DNA of 64,000 nucleotides, taken from NCBI GenBank assembly GCA_016714445.1, contig JADJNF010000001.1, forward strand, positions 1,391,034 through 1,455,033. Direction: 5' to 3'. Made by a program: the position numbers and the translations under genes. Under the pieces are notes generated by a model, which saw only the letters and a program-made list of their open reading frames with translations, did no database searches and was not told where the DNA came from. The DNA comes from Saprospiraceae bacterium. Lineage in GTDB: Bacteria > Bacteroidota > Bacteroidia > Chitinophagales > Saprospiraceae. This document shows, piece by piece, positions 38,050-47,201 of this stretch; within the stretch, counting starts at the first letter, position 1; the number at the start of each line of letters is the position of its first letter.

Positions 38050-38931
38050 TCATTTTTCACAATATTTGTATCTGCTTTGATTTCCTTTACAATTATTTCC
38101 GAAGCTGTATTTGAAATACATACCAAAATGTGTATACCAATCATTTTTATCCGGTGTACCTCTTGAAGTCCCGCTAGGCACTCTTACCGGCTCTGCATTC
38201 AGAAATTCACCCATTCTGTTGGCAAGATTTGCTCCCATAGGATTACCTGCGGACACCATTTCATCATAATTTATGTAACAGGAACTTACATCATCCAGAT
38301 AGTCTGTCCATGTTTTTCGCGGACTTACTTCCATACCAAATGCAAGATTTTTGTTGATATCAAATTCAACAATAATCCCCAATGGTCTGGAAAAATTGTA
38401 CAGGCTATATTTTTTCTTTCCCGATGATGGCATTAACTGACCTTCTGTTCCCAAGGGCTGTAATTCTATCCATTTCCCCTGATAATAAGCTTTAGGATTA
38501 AAATGTATGAGGTTAATACCGGCAGTGATATACAACCTCAATTTATACTTGTCCAATGATTTCCAGATTTTATTGACCTTAATATCTGAGTAGATGCCGT
38601 ATTCATACAGCGATGATGCAAAACTAAGGTTTCTTGCTTTTTTCTGAGCATCTTGCGCGTAGCTGTCGCTTCCCGATATTTGTCCCATCATAAAGCGCCC
38701 GTTTATACTCACCCAATCAAGTAAATCAATGCCGGATGACACGCCCCAACATATATTTCCGGGACCAAAACTCATATCAACTGGTCTTGGTGTCAAGTCG
38801 CCTTGATAGTAAAAAGCCCCAAAGTGAATTTTTGTATGTAATTTTTGACTTTGCAGATGGTTTCCGCAAATAAAAAATAAAAAAGAAGCAAAATATGGCC
38901 AAGCCATTTTTGTGTAACCCATCATTCTCAT
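38050..38931 (-). CDS. DUF6089/PorG-like outer-membrane beta-barrel protein (paralogue B)
   Basis: A 293-residue paralogue of the downstream gene. It shares FGAFYYQGDLTPRPV, KWIELQPLGTEGQLMPS, RPLGIIVEFDINKNLAFGMEVSPRKTWTDYLDDVSS and the closing DKNDWYTHFG. The N-terminus (ACFF-type hydrophobic stretch in MAWPYFASFLFFICGNHLQSQ) is a signal peptide. The pair probably arose by tandem duplication. Confidence 0.83.
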   Translation of the reverse strand: MRMMGYTKMAWPYFASFLFFICGNHLQSQKLHTKIHFGAFYYQGDLTPRPVDMSFGPGNICWGVSSGIDLLDWVSINGRFMMGQISGSDSYAQDAQKKARNLSFASSLYEYGIYSDIKVNKIWKSLDKYKLRLYITAGINLIHFNPKAYYQGKWIELQPLGTEGQLMPSSGKKKYSLYNFSRPLGIIVEFDINKNLAFGMEVSPRKTWTDYLDDVSSCYINYDEMVSAGNPMGANLANRMGEFLNAEPVRVPSGTSRGTPDKNDWYTHFGMYFKYSFGNNCKGNQSRYKYCEK

Positions 38932-39050
38932 TGGTGCTTATAAATTAACAAGTCAATGCAAATTTACTTCACTTTTCAGAAAAATGGTACTAAAAAATTC
39001 TTATTATGGCTAAAAGTAAAATTATTTACAAAATTAAAAGCCCATGATAA

Positions 39051-39560
39051 TCAGATTTCAAGTAAGCCTTCCGGCAATTTCATAATTACATTTTGCTGAT
39101 CGAAATCAATTTTTTCGATCAATGAATCAGCAAGTGGTACAGGCATATTTTTACCTTTGTATGACACCCAAGCCATGATCTGGTGGGGAAATATTTCTAT
39201 ATCTACGATTATGCCAATGAGTTTTTTTTCATCATACAACTTAAATCCCTTGAGATCTTCCATAGATTGCTGCTTTTGCCATTCTTTGGAGGCAATGGCC
39301 GATTCTTCCAGGAAAATATCTTTTAAGTTAAAAGTTGAAGCGGACTCTGGATTGTCGATTTCTTCTATTTTAATCAGGATAAAATTTGTCTCACGAAAAC
39401 TTTCAATAAAGTAAGGTACAAATGATCCGTTGATTCGCAAAAAGAAATGATCTGATGACACTAAATCATCCAGAAACTGATCATCTATATCAACTTTTAT
39501 TTCACCGAATGTACCTACAGGTTTCAATAGTGAACCTATTTTAATATACTTTTTGGGCAT
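39051..39560 (-). CDS. rimM: ribosome maturation factor RimM
   Basis: A 169-residue protein with the RimM N-terminal beta-barrel (KIGSLLKPVGTFGEIKV) and the PRC-barrel half (GFKLYDEKKLIGIIVDIE, then MPVPLADSLIEKIDFDQQ). It helps assemble the head of the 30S subunit and binds ribosomal protein uS19. It is usually near rpsP and trmD; neither is next to it here. Confidence 0.92.
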   Translation of the reverse strand: MPKKYIKIGSLLKPVGTFGEIKVDIDDQFLDDLVSSDHFFLRINGSFVPYFIESFRETNFILIKIEEIDNPESASTFNLKDIFLEESAIASKEWQKQQSMEDLKGFKLYDEKKLIGIIVDIEIFPHQIMAWVSYKGKNMPVPLADSLIEKIDFDQQNVIMKLPEGLLEI

Positions 39561-39568
39561 AGTCTTTT

Positions 39569-40303
39569 TTAATTTACTTCAATCAACCTGAGCGTGTGGA
39601 TAAAACCCTTTTGAGCCTTCTTTTCCCACGGATCATTGGGTCTACTCCCATCAGAGTCGAGGATGATCATTTCCTTTTTAAGTAAACCTATACCTTTGCC
39701 ATAATATTCAGTTACTTTCCTTCTGTCAATAATTGAAGCATCATCCACAAGATTTACACGAACAGATTTCACATCAGTACCGTTAAAATTGAAATTTTCA
39801 TCGATTTCTTCCATTTTGTGCTTCCAGTTTTTATAAGCTTCGATAGATTCACCAGCCACATCTATTTTGATGTCTTCGTCAAGAAATACATTTCCATCCC
39901 AGCGCAGTCCTTTTTTCAATGGAAATACCAATTTTATAAATTTCAGATTTTCTTCTGTTCTGATTGCTCTCGTTTTATCGGTATACGTTGTCCATGTATT
40001 GGTTTTGGACCAGACATCATTTGGATTTCTTTTAAAATATCGGTTTAGTTTATAAACTGTAATCCCTGTTTCATCCACAAAAGAGTCTCCGACTTCTTCT
40101 TTTATAAAGGAAACAAATGTGTCTATTTTTGTACCTCCATTATCATAAATGATACTGTCCGATGCAAATACCCATGACTTTCCTTTAGTAATCGGAAAAA
40201 AATCATAGCCAAAGGTACTTTCGTCCACCGGTTGAGTTTCTTTACTGCAGGATAGAAGGACTATAACTGCCAAAGTGCTAAATAAAGTAATTAATAATTT
40301 CAT
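39569..40303 (-). CDS. hypothetical lipoprotein
   Basis: A 244-residue protein with lipoprotein signal MKLLITLFSTLAVIVLLSCSK (lipobox LLSC). The mature part begins FGYDFFPITKGKSWVFASDSI, a start shared by many unnamed Bacteroidota lipoproteins, and contains TEYYGKGIGLLKKEM toward the end. It is eight bases upstream of rimM on the same strand. Function unknown. Confidence 0.75.
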   Translation of the reverse strand: MKLLITLFSTLAVIVLLSCSKETQPVDESTFGYDFFPITKGKSWVFASDSIIYDNGGTKIDTFVSFIKEEVGDSFVDETGITVYKLNRYFKRNPNDVWSKTNTWTTYTDKTRAIRTEENLKFIKLVFPLKKGLRWDGNVFLDEDIKIDVAGESIEAYKNWKHKMEEIDENFNFNGTDVKSVRVNLVDDASIIDRRKVTEYYGKGIGLLKKEMIILDSDGSRPNDPWEKKAQKGFIHTLRLIEVN

Positions 40304-40361
40304 TGTAATGTGTTATTCAACATGTATTCACAGCAAAAACGCAGATAAGTGCACAATTATT

Positions 40362-41480
40362 TTACCGACCAGCAATTTCGTTCCACATCAGACTACTTCC
40401 TATTATTCCACCACCTATGACATCATCGCCTTCATAAAAAACAGCAGACTGTCCTGGTGCTATTCCAGATACATTGGCAAAAAACTCCACATTCACGTTA
40501 CTGCCGATGGGGTGTAACGATGCCATGACCCCGGGATCATTATATCTCACTTGAGTAATGGCTTCCATGCCGTCAGTGATTTCATGATATTTTTGCATAT
40601 TTATCTGTCCTACGCTCATTCCGTTTTTTATCAGCTCATGAATTTCACCCAATACTACCGTGTTGGTGTCCGGCCTGATTTCTGTTACAAACATTGGAGT
40701 TTTGAAGCCACCTCCAAGTCCTTTTCTTTGCCCGATGGTATAAAATGGATAACCTTCATGAGTACCTAAAAATTCCCCTGAAGCATTGACAAATTTTCCA
40801 CCTTTGACGGCTTGCTCCAGTCCGGGCACACGACGTTTGAGAAAACCTCGGTAATCATTGTCCGGAACAAAACAAATTTCATAACTCTCCGGCTTTTTAC
40901 TCAGTTCTTCGTATCCAAAATCTTTTGCCATTTGTCTTATTTCCGGCTTGCTGTATTCACCCAAAGGGAAGCTACTTCGCTCCAAACATGATTGAGTAAG
41001 TCCCCAAAGTACATAGGACTGATCTTTCCGGTCATCTTTACCTTTGGAAATGAACCGACGATTACTTTCTTCCTTGATGATTGCATAATGCCCTGTTGCA
41101 ATAAATTCACAATCCATGGCATCTGCACGTTTTAACAAGGCACTCCATTTTATATGGGTATTACAAAGCACACATGGATTAGGTGTGCGACCAGCTATAT
41201 ATTCTTCCACAAAATTATCTATGACATAATCCCCAAACTCTTCTCTGATATCAACTATAAAATGGTGAAAACCCATATTTACTGCCACTTGTCTGGCATC
41301 ATTGATAGAATCAAGCGAACAACAACCTGTCTCCTTTTTGGACCCGCCGGCACTGGAATAATCCCACGTTTTCATAGTGATACCTACTACTTCGTATCCT
41401 TCTTCGTGGAGCATCATCGCTGCGACTGTGCTGTCAATACCTCCACTCATTGCTACCAACACCCTACCTTTTTTACTCAT
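40362..41480 (-). CDS. mnmA: tRNA-specific 2-thiouridylase MnmA
   Basis: A 372-residue ATP-dependent enzyme that makes 2-thiouridine at tRNA wobble position 34. The PP-loop AMSGGIDSTVAA, the first catalytic cysteine in NPCVLCNTHIKW, and the second in ESYEICFVPDNDYRGFL are intact. The C-terminal beta-barrel (TEIRPDTNTVVLGE ... AVFYEGDDVIGGGII) is complete. Length is normal. Confidence 0.95.
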   Translation of the reverse strand: MSKKGRVLVAMSGGIDSTVAAMMLHEEGYEVVGITMKTWDYSSAGGSKKETGCCSLDSINDARQVAVNMGFHHFIVDIREEFGDYVIDNFVEEYIAGRTPNPCVLCNTHIKWSALLKRADAMDCEFIATGHYAIIKEESNRRFISKGKDDRKDQSYVLWGLTQSCLERSSFPLGEYSKPEIRQMAKDFGYEELSKKPESYEICFVPDNDYRGFLKRRVPGLEQAVKGGKFVNASGEFLGTHEGYPFYTIGQRKGLGGGFKTPMFVTEIRPDTNTVVLGEIHELIKNGMSVGQINMQKYHEITDGMEAITQVRYNDPGVMASLHPIGSNVNVEFFANVSGIAPGQSAVFYEGDDVIGGGIIGSSLMWNEIAGR

Positions 41481-41654
41481 GTATTAAGATGGTTTTAGGC
41501 TGCAAAGATAAGGGAAATAGAACAAACTTACCGCACTCATCTATCAAAGTCTTAAAAAGGGGAACTTTAATACTGAAAGGGCGACCAATTTACATATTGC
41601 TGAACAGTGGAAGATTAAACATTTTTTAAAAAAAAGGATATGTATTTACAATGG

Positions 41655-42605
41655 CTAATCATTCAAATAGTTATTTATATTTTTTTCTATCCTCCCTTTT
41701 ATATCTTCTACTTCTGCTTTTATAAATGTATGCCCGGTGATTAATTCATACAATTGAATATATCTGTCCGATATCTCCCAAACAAATTCATCCGGCATAT
41801 CAGGCATTTTCTGACCTTCCAGTCCTTGAAAACCATTGGCAATGAGCCATTCCCGTACAAACTCTTTGGATAATTGTGGTTGTGGGTCACCATTGATCTG
41901 TCTGGTATCATAACCTTCCAAATAAAAATACCTGGAACTATCAGGAGTGTGAATCTCGTCTATCAAAATGATCTGATCTTCCACCTTACCGAATTCGTAT
42001 TTGGTATCTACCAGAATCAATCCTCTGTCTGCCGCCATTTTTGTACCCCTTTCAAACAAAGCTCTTGTATATTTTTCAAGCTGATCCCAATCCTTTTGAC
42101 TTATGATACCCTGACGAATAATTTCTGGTACCGAAATATCCATATCATGTCCTTCTGAAGCTTTGGTAGTAGGTGTGATAATAGGATCTGGGAATCTATC
42201 ATTTTCTTTCAGACCTTCCGGCATACGCACTCCGCACAAAATTCTTTCACCGGATTTGTAGGTTCGCCAGGCATGACCTGACAAATACCCTCTTATGACC
42301 ATTTCTATCTTTATAGTTTCTGCTTTTTGCCCTATAGTCACATTTGGATCCGGACTTGCTACCCACCAATTGGGAACAATGTCTTTTGTGTTGAGTAAAA
42401 AATGCTGTGCAATTTGATTAAGAACCTGTCCTTTGTATGGAATTGCTTTGGGAAGAACGTGATCAAAGGCAGAGATTCTGTCTGTTGCCACCATCAACAA
42501 TTGGTCACCAAGATCATAGACATCACGTACTTTTCCATGATAAACACCTTTTACTCCTTCAAATTGAAAAGAAGTATTGTGGATAGTACACCGCTCTGCT
42601 GTCAT
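41655..42605 (-). CDS. purC: phosphoribosylaminoimidazole-succinocarboxamide synthase
   Basis: A 316-residue SAICAR synthetase of purine biosynthesis. GKVRDVYDLGDQLLMVATDRISAFD at the N-terminus, SGHAWRTYKSGERILCG and GLILVDTKYEFG are diagnostic (motifs quoted in part). The enzyme joins aspartate to CAIR with ATP. The length is that of the longer eukaryote- and Bacteroidota-type PurC. It is 18 bases downstream of a Nudix-like gene on the same strand. Confidence 0.95.
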   Translation of the reverse strand: MTAERCTIHNTSFQFEGVKGVYHGKVRDVYDLGDQLLMVATDRISAFDHVLPKAIPYKGQVLNQIAQHFLLNTKDIVPNWWVASPDPNVTIGQKAETIKIEMVIRGYLSGHAWRTYKSGERILCGVRMPEGLKENDRFPDPIITPTTKASEGHDMDISVPEIIRQGIISQKDWDQLEKYTRALFERGTKMAADRGLILVDTKYEFGKVEDQIILIDEIHTPDSSRYFYLEGYDTRQINGDPQPQLSKEFVREWLIANGFQGLEGQKMPDMPDEFVWEISDRYIQLYELITGHTFIKAEVEDIKGRIEKNINNYLND

Positions 42606-42623
42606 ATCTAAGAAAAATAGGGT

Positions 42624-43058
42624 TTAAATATTGGTGACAGAATTTCTGTCAAAAAGTACATCCTTGAGTTCTTTGAGCGCTTTGTATTCATGTGGCATCA
42701 CTTTTTTAAAAGCTTCTTTTACTGCAAAGTAAGCTCCTTTTTCGCTGCCGGGAAGATTTTCCTTTACAATAGCTTTGACCAGTTTTACATCATGCTTCAA
42801 CATACCTCTGATCGATGGGATATCGTGCCAGTCTCCTTCTATGGCTAATGTTTTGACGGTTCTACCATTTTCATCCACCATTGTATCGAGATCAATAATA
42901 TTTTTTAAATGACCTTTTTCTCTTATTGATTCAGAAAGTCCTTGCGGAATCTGCCAAATGTCCTGATCCTTGTCCATTTCATTGTTGATCAAAAATATTT
43001 CCAATCCCTTTTCGTGAAAGCGATATATAATCACTCTAGCCAGATCCAATACACTCAT
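42624..43058 (-). CDS. degenerate Nudix-fold-like protein
   Basis: A 144-residue protein that starts like a Nudix hydrolase (ARVIIYRFHEKGLEIFLINNE, then DIWQIPQGLSES). The Nudix box GX5EX7REUXEEXGU is absent: the position is occupied by GHLKNIIDLDTMVDENGR. It is therefore unlikely to hydrolyse nucleoside diphosphates by the Nudix mechanism, and it may be a binding protein. It is likely co-transcribed with purC. Confidence 0.65.
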   Translation of the reverse strand: MSVLDLARVIIYRFHEKGLEIFLINNEMDKDQDIWQIPQGLSESIREKGHLKNIIDLDTMVDENGRTVKTLAIEGDWHDIPSIRGMLKHDVKLVKAIVKENLPGSEKGAYFAVKEAFKKVMPHEYKALKELKDVLFDRNSVTNI

Positions 43059-43247
43059 ATTATTAAAACTTTACAGGTCAAAATTACAAACATTGAAGTA
43101 ATCTTTCACAATATTTTGAAAATAACTTAGAAAATATAAAAATGTTGCACGTAATTTGGAATATTAATGATTCCCAGGCGTACTTTGTTTAAAAATCCTT
43201 AGGGCAAAGCGAAGTTTGAACTGATTTGTCCATTTTAAACAAGTTTT

Positions 43248-43862
43248 TCAATTCAACTGTGCTTCCTCAACCAGATTGACCAGCGTGAGACAGAGAAATA
43301 TGTTTTGCTCCTCCTGACTCATGTTTTTCAGCAAATTGTAGGCGCGTGGGATAGATTTTGACACAAAACGAGGATTATTGATATAGCCCATATCTTTGCC
43401 TTGAATCCAGACAGTATGCGATTGCAGCTGATCTGCACCATCAATTAATGCCAATAATTTATTTTTTATGCTATAGAATTTTCCATCAGATGTAAGTACT
43501 CCGGCTTCAGTGTCATTCATAAATACATGGGTTGTGTTGCCTTTGGAAAGGTACACAAACTCATCTGTAGTTGAACAAATCAAAATTAACTTCTGATTAT
43601 TGGAGTAGTTTTTTATTCCGTATGCGATCAGGGGCTCGTAGTATATCGTATTAAAAATACCTTTTGTAACCGTAGAAAACCTTTTCCTTTTGGAGACATT
43701 GCTTTGATTTAATGAGAGTAATTCCATCTCTTCGCTATTGAATGGAATGAGCATTTTTTTCAAATCAGAAATTTCATTGCGTAATGTATCAATATCTCTC
43801 AATAACTGACTCTTGGAAATAGTCATTTTGAAAAGAAACCGCAAAAAATCAACCACTTTCAT
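43248..43862 (-). CDS. hypothetical protein with N-terminal coiled coil
   Basis: A 204-residue protein of no recognised family. Residues 15-40 (SKSQLLRDIDTLRNEISDLK) form a short coiled coil; the rest mixes strands and helices (KLILICSTTDEFVYLSKGNTTHVFMNDTEAG) and ends in a helix rich in N, L and E (SQEEQNIFLCLTLVNLVEEA). No signal peptide is seen. It lies 58 bases downstream of rpoD on the same strand. Confidence 0.6.
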   Translation of the reverse strand: MKVVDFLRFLFKMTISKSQLLRDIDTLRNEISDLKKMLIPFNSEEMELLSLNQSNVSKRKRFSTVTKGIFNTIYYEPLIAYGIKNYSNNQKLILICSTTDEFVYLSKGNTTHVFMNDTEAGVLTSDGKFYSIKNKLLALIDGADQLQSHTVWIQGKDMGYINNPRFVSKSIPRAYNLLKNMSQEEQNIFLCLTLVNLVEEAQLN

Positions 43863-43920
43863 AGAATATACAACTCAATAAACTTTAAAAGTGGCAAATA
43901 TAATCATTCAAAACGTATTG

Positions 43921-44787
43921 TCAGCTCAAAAAAGAACGGAGGGCGTTTTTGCTGATAGATTTCCTCATTCGTCGGATAGCTCTTTCTTTTATCTGGCGCA
44001 CCCGCTCTCTGGTCAGGTCATATCTCTCCCCTATCTCTTCCAATGTCAAGGGTTTATTGCCATCTAAGCCATAATACGAAGACACTACCTGAATTTCCCT
44101 CGGTGAAAGAATCTCCAATCCTTCGATAACTTCTTTCCTTACCGACTCTTCCATGAGTTTGAGATCAGGACTATCTTCATCTCCAAGACTCATCATATCC
44201 ACCATGGACATGGATCCTTCATCATCGCTCAGCGGCGCATCTACTGAAATGTGTCGATTGCCGCCTTTTAGCATATTTGCAATATCTTTTTCCTGTACGC
44301 CCAATATCTCTGCCAACTCTTCATGGGTTGGTTCTCGTTCATTTTTCTGAACAAATGATACATATGCGTCATTGACTTTATTGTACGCTGTCATTTTGTT
44401 TAAGGGCAGTCGCACCATTCTCGAATATTCTACAATGGCCTGAAGGATGGATTGACGAATCCACCATACAGCATAAGATATAAATTTAAAGCCTTTTGTT
44501 TCGTCAAAACGTTTTGCAGCTTTCATTAATCCGACATTTCCTTCGTTGATGAGGTCAGCAAGCGATAGTCCCTGATTTTGGTATTGTTTAGCGACAGAAA
44601 CAACAAATCTTAAATTCCCTTTCGTCAGTTTTTCCAAAGCTAGTTCATCTCCTTCCCGTATACGTCTGGCCAAATCAGACTCTTCTTCAATAGTCAATAA
44701 ATCTATACGACCTATATCTACCAAATATTTATCCAATGCCAGACTTTCTCTGGAAGTGATGTTATTAGTTATTTTTAATTGCCGCAT
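43921..44787 (-). CDS. rpoD: primary RNA polymerase sigma factor RpoD (short Bacteroidota type)
   Basis: A 288-residue group 1 sigma-70 factor. Regions 1.2 to 4.2 are complete: SLADLINEGNVGLMKAAKRF and GFKFISYAVWWIRQSILQAI (region 2), RLPLNKMTAYNKV (region 3), and LTLEEIGERYDLTRERVRQIKERAIRRMR (region 4.2, quoted by its helix-turn-helix). The long N-terminal regions of proteobacterial RpoD are missing, as in other Bacteroidota, whose sigma reads TAnnTTTG promoters like those found throughout this window. Confidence 0.95.
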   Translation of the reverse strand: MRQLKITNNITSRESLALDKYLVDIGRIDLLTIEEESDLARRIREGDELALEKLTKGNLRFVVSVAKQYQNQGLSLADLINEGNVGLMKAAKRFDETKGFKFISYAVWWIRQSILQAIVEYSRMVRLPLNKMTAYNKVNDAYVSFVQKNEREPTHEELAEILGVQEKDIANMLKGGNRHISVDAPLSDDEGSMSMVDMMSLGDEDSPDLKLMEESVRKEVIEGLEILSPREIQVVSSYYGLDGNKPLTLEEIGERYDLTRERVRQIKERAIRRMRKSISKNALRSFLS

Positions 44788-44826
44788 ATTGTTTTGATCT
44801 TAAATTACGCTTATAAAGAAACGAAG

Positions 44827-44856
44827 CAAATATGTTATCAGATTAAATACCTTCAA
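44827..44856 (-). promoter_or_regulatory. candidate rpoD promoter
   Basis: On the minus strand TTG (44854-44856) is followed after 19 bases by CATATTTG (44827-44834), one mismatch from TAnnTTTG. The rpoD ATG is 39 bases further on. Confidence 0.45.
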
Positions 44857-44981
44857 GGCAGTCTATTCCGAATCTTATTAACATAGCCACTCACCCTTGT
44901 TACATATGACAACTTATCCTGCAAAAAAGTTCATTGAATATCGATAAAATGATTTTCAATGTTCAATTTTTAACCAACTGA

Positions 44982-47018
44982 CTATATATCTTTTACACTT
45001 TCATCTTTTTTCTCCCAATTTTCTGAATTCCCTTCTTTAACCGGGTACAAAAAAATCATGGGTTTGCTTTTGAATAATGTTTTAATACTTTTAAATATTT
45101 CTAAAATATGGCTGATGGAAATACCTCTCGATCTTAATGCTAAAATTAGGGATAAACAAAAACTGACAGAAAAATTCACAAATCCAATGACGCCAATGCC
45201 AAGTATTGAATGGAAAATATCGTATCCTGACATAGAATAATTAAAGCCATGTAATGCCAAAGCAAAATTACCCGCAGCAAAAGTTATATGTCTGATATCC
45301 AGGTCCAATCCGAAAATGATTCCTACCGTACTTACCGACCCCATAAAAACTCCAAACCACAGATTGCTGACAATACCTGCCCAATAGTGATCAATAAAAA
45401 CTGCTAACTTGTTTCTCCATTTCCAACTCACCAATTGCTTCAAAACCGGGTGTTCGCGAATTCTGTCCGGAATATGTTTATTTTTATTTCTATTGGCAAT
45501 GTTGCCTGCTATCAGTCCTGAAATAAATAAAAACACACCGGCTATGGCCGCATGAAAAATAGCAGGTGAAGTAAATATATTCAAATCATTGATCATAGCA
45601 AATGCCTTATGTTCAGACGCATTGACGCCAAAAATATAGGTCCACATGATCATAATGAGCAAGGCAACCGGAAATGCCATAAATACGTTTCCGGTAAAGG
45701 CAATAAACTGTGACCTGAAAACCCTGGAGACAAGATTGGCTAAATTTGTATAACCATTTTTTGCTTCCAAATCGTCTTGTAAATTCTGTGCCAAGGTGGC
45801 AGCGGTCATAGCCGGCTGCTTGGTGGCCAGAGTCAGATGAAACAAATATATTGCTATGAAGGCCATAGCATAATTAAAACTGTACAACATGGCTTTGCCA
45901 AATAAACTGGCTTCAATGGCAGAAAAATTCATTTTCACCACACAAGCCACAGCAACAATAGCTCCACCGCCCAAAGCTGAGCGAAACATAACCCAATACG
46001 ATTTTGCATCAGAAGTGATATATTCTTCTCCTTTTATCGCAATATTTCGGGTAATCTCACGGGCATACACCTGAGTAGATTTGTTGATATATTCAGATAA
46101 TTTTGATTTGCCGGAGGTATAACAGATTAAATATTTAATCAAACAAACCAGCTTTGTTTCACTTTTTGTATTGTTGTCAATACTGATAAGATTTAATATT
46201 ACCTGCAATCTACCGATAAGCTTTTCAATCAGGATCAGTTGTTGATGTACTTTAAAACTTATCCCAAGATCAGGGATATTGGCATAAGCATCATCGATAT
46301 AATCTTTGCACTGACCGATAAGAATCTGAATCTGGCGGTAATTTATATCTTCCATACTGCGCTCGGATCTGTCTTTATCTATATCTCTTATAAAAGTATT
46401 TACTTCGCTTTGGAGCGCTACGAATGGATTCAGCAGCTTAGAAAATCCGGGCACCATTTTCATTACTTTGGCATCCAAACCATATCCTGAGATACGATGT
46501 GACAGTACTTTTAATGAAAATAAAAGCTCTTGAATAATAAAATTCTGATTGTCCAATTCATATAAGCCAGGAATATCCATTACTTTTAACAACTTCAAAC
46601 ACTTTTCATCGTTAAGATCAGATATCCAATTGCCATCAGATTCCTTATAAAAAACGTCAGAAATGAGATATTCCAATGACTCTTTTTCAGCCTTCTCAGG
46701 TAAAAATTTCAATACAATTCTATCCCACAATTCACCCCAAAAATCGATACCTGCTACCATATCTGCATCCGTGAGAATACTGTTGATATTTTTATTGCTG
46801 CAAATTCTGAATAAATAATTTTTAAGTCCTTCATTTATTTCTGGATAAGTCTCCATCCAATAAATCAGGTCATCAAAATCTTCATTTACGCCTTTTGAAA
46901 GCTGTTGCTTTGAAGATCTGATTATGTTGATAAGTGCGACCAGCAAAGTAATGTCTGTACCCTCATATGTAGAAATACTTTTGAGTACTTCGTGGGTGTT
47001 CTTCTTAAAATCCTGCAT
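44982..47018 (-). CDS. Gcr-type membrane protein annotated as site-specific recombinase
   Basis: A 678-residue protein of the SpecificRecomb (PF10136, Gcr) family. The N-terminal 320 residues are helical and soluble. The C-terminal half holds about seven membrane segments (for example GGAIVAVACVVKMNFSAIEA, AGVFLFISGLIAGNIANR and LWFGVFMGSVSTVGIIFGLD). Family marks such as VFRSQFIAFTGNVFMAFPVA and DHYWAGIVSNLWFG are present. No recombinase catalytic motif is visible, so the family name is misleading; it is an integral membrane protein of unknown function. Confidence 0.8.
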   Translation of the reverse strand: MQDFKKNTHEVLKSISTYEGTDITLLVALINIIRSSKQQLSKGVNEDFDDLIYWMETYPEINEGLKNYLFRICSNKNINSILTDADMVAGIDFWGELWDRIVLKFLPEKAEKESLEYLISDVFYKESDGNWISDLNDEKCLKLLKVMDIPGLYELDNQNFIIQELLFSLKVLSHRISGYGLDAKVMKMVPGFSKLLNPFVALQSEVNTFIRDIDKDRSERSMEDINYRQIQILIGQCKDYIDDAYANIPDLGISFKVHQQLILIEKLIGRLQVILNLISIDNNTKSETKLVCLIKYLICYTSGKSKLSEYINKSTQVYAREITRNIAIKGEEYITSDAKSYWVMFRSALGGGAIVAVACVVKMNFSAIEASLFGKAMLYSFNYAMAFIAIYLFHLTLATKQPAMTAATLAQNLQDDLEAKNGYTNLANLVSRVFRSQFIAFTGNVFMAFPVALLIMIMWTYIFGVNASEHKAFAMINDLNIFTSPAIFHAAIAGVFLFISGLIAGNIANRNKNKHIPDRIREHPVLKQLVSWKWRNKLAVFIDHYWAGIVSNLWFGVFMGSVSTVGIIFGLDLDIRHITFAAGNFALALHGFNYSMSGYDIFHSILGIGVIGFVNFSVSFCLSLILALRSRGISISHILEIFKSIKTLFKSKPMIFLYPVKEGNSENWEKKDESVKDI

Positions 47019-47201
47019 AAAATAAATTGATGATCATGCAAGTTAACAAAATTATACTTTTTTTAGTTGTATAGTTTGTTAATTATTAAATTGTTAACTG
47101 TGCCAGGGGATGATATTTTGAGCTTGAGTCAAGTCAGGTATAAATAAGTCTATATAACATCAGTCTTAAATTACAGTCTCACGCCACATTGGCCAACTAA
47201 C

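Noticed and set aside
44982..47018. A site-specific recombinase and thus a mobile island
   Set aside because: The family name is historical. The protein is a multi-pass membrane protein without tyrosine- or serine-recombinase residues, and no attachment sites or tRNA lie nearby.
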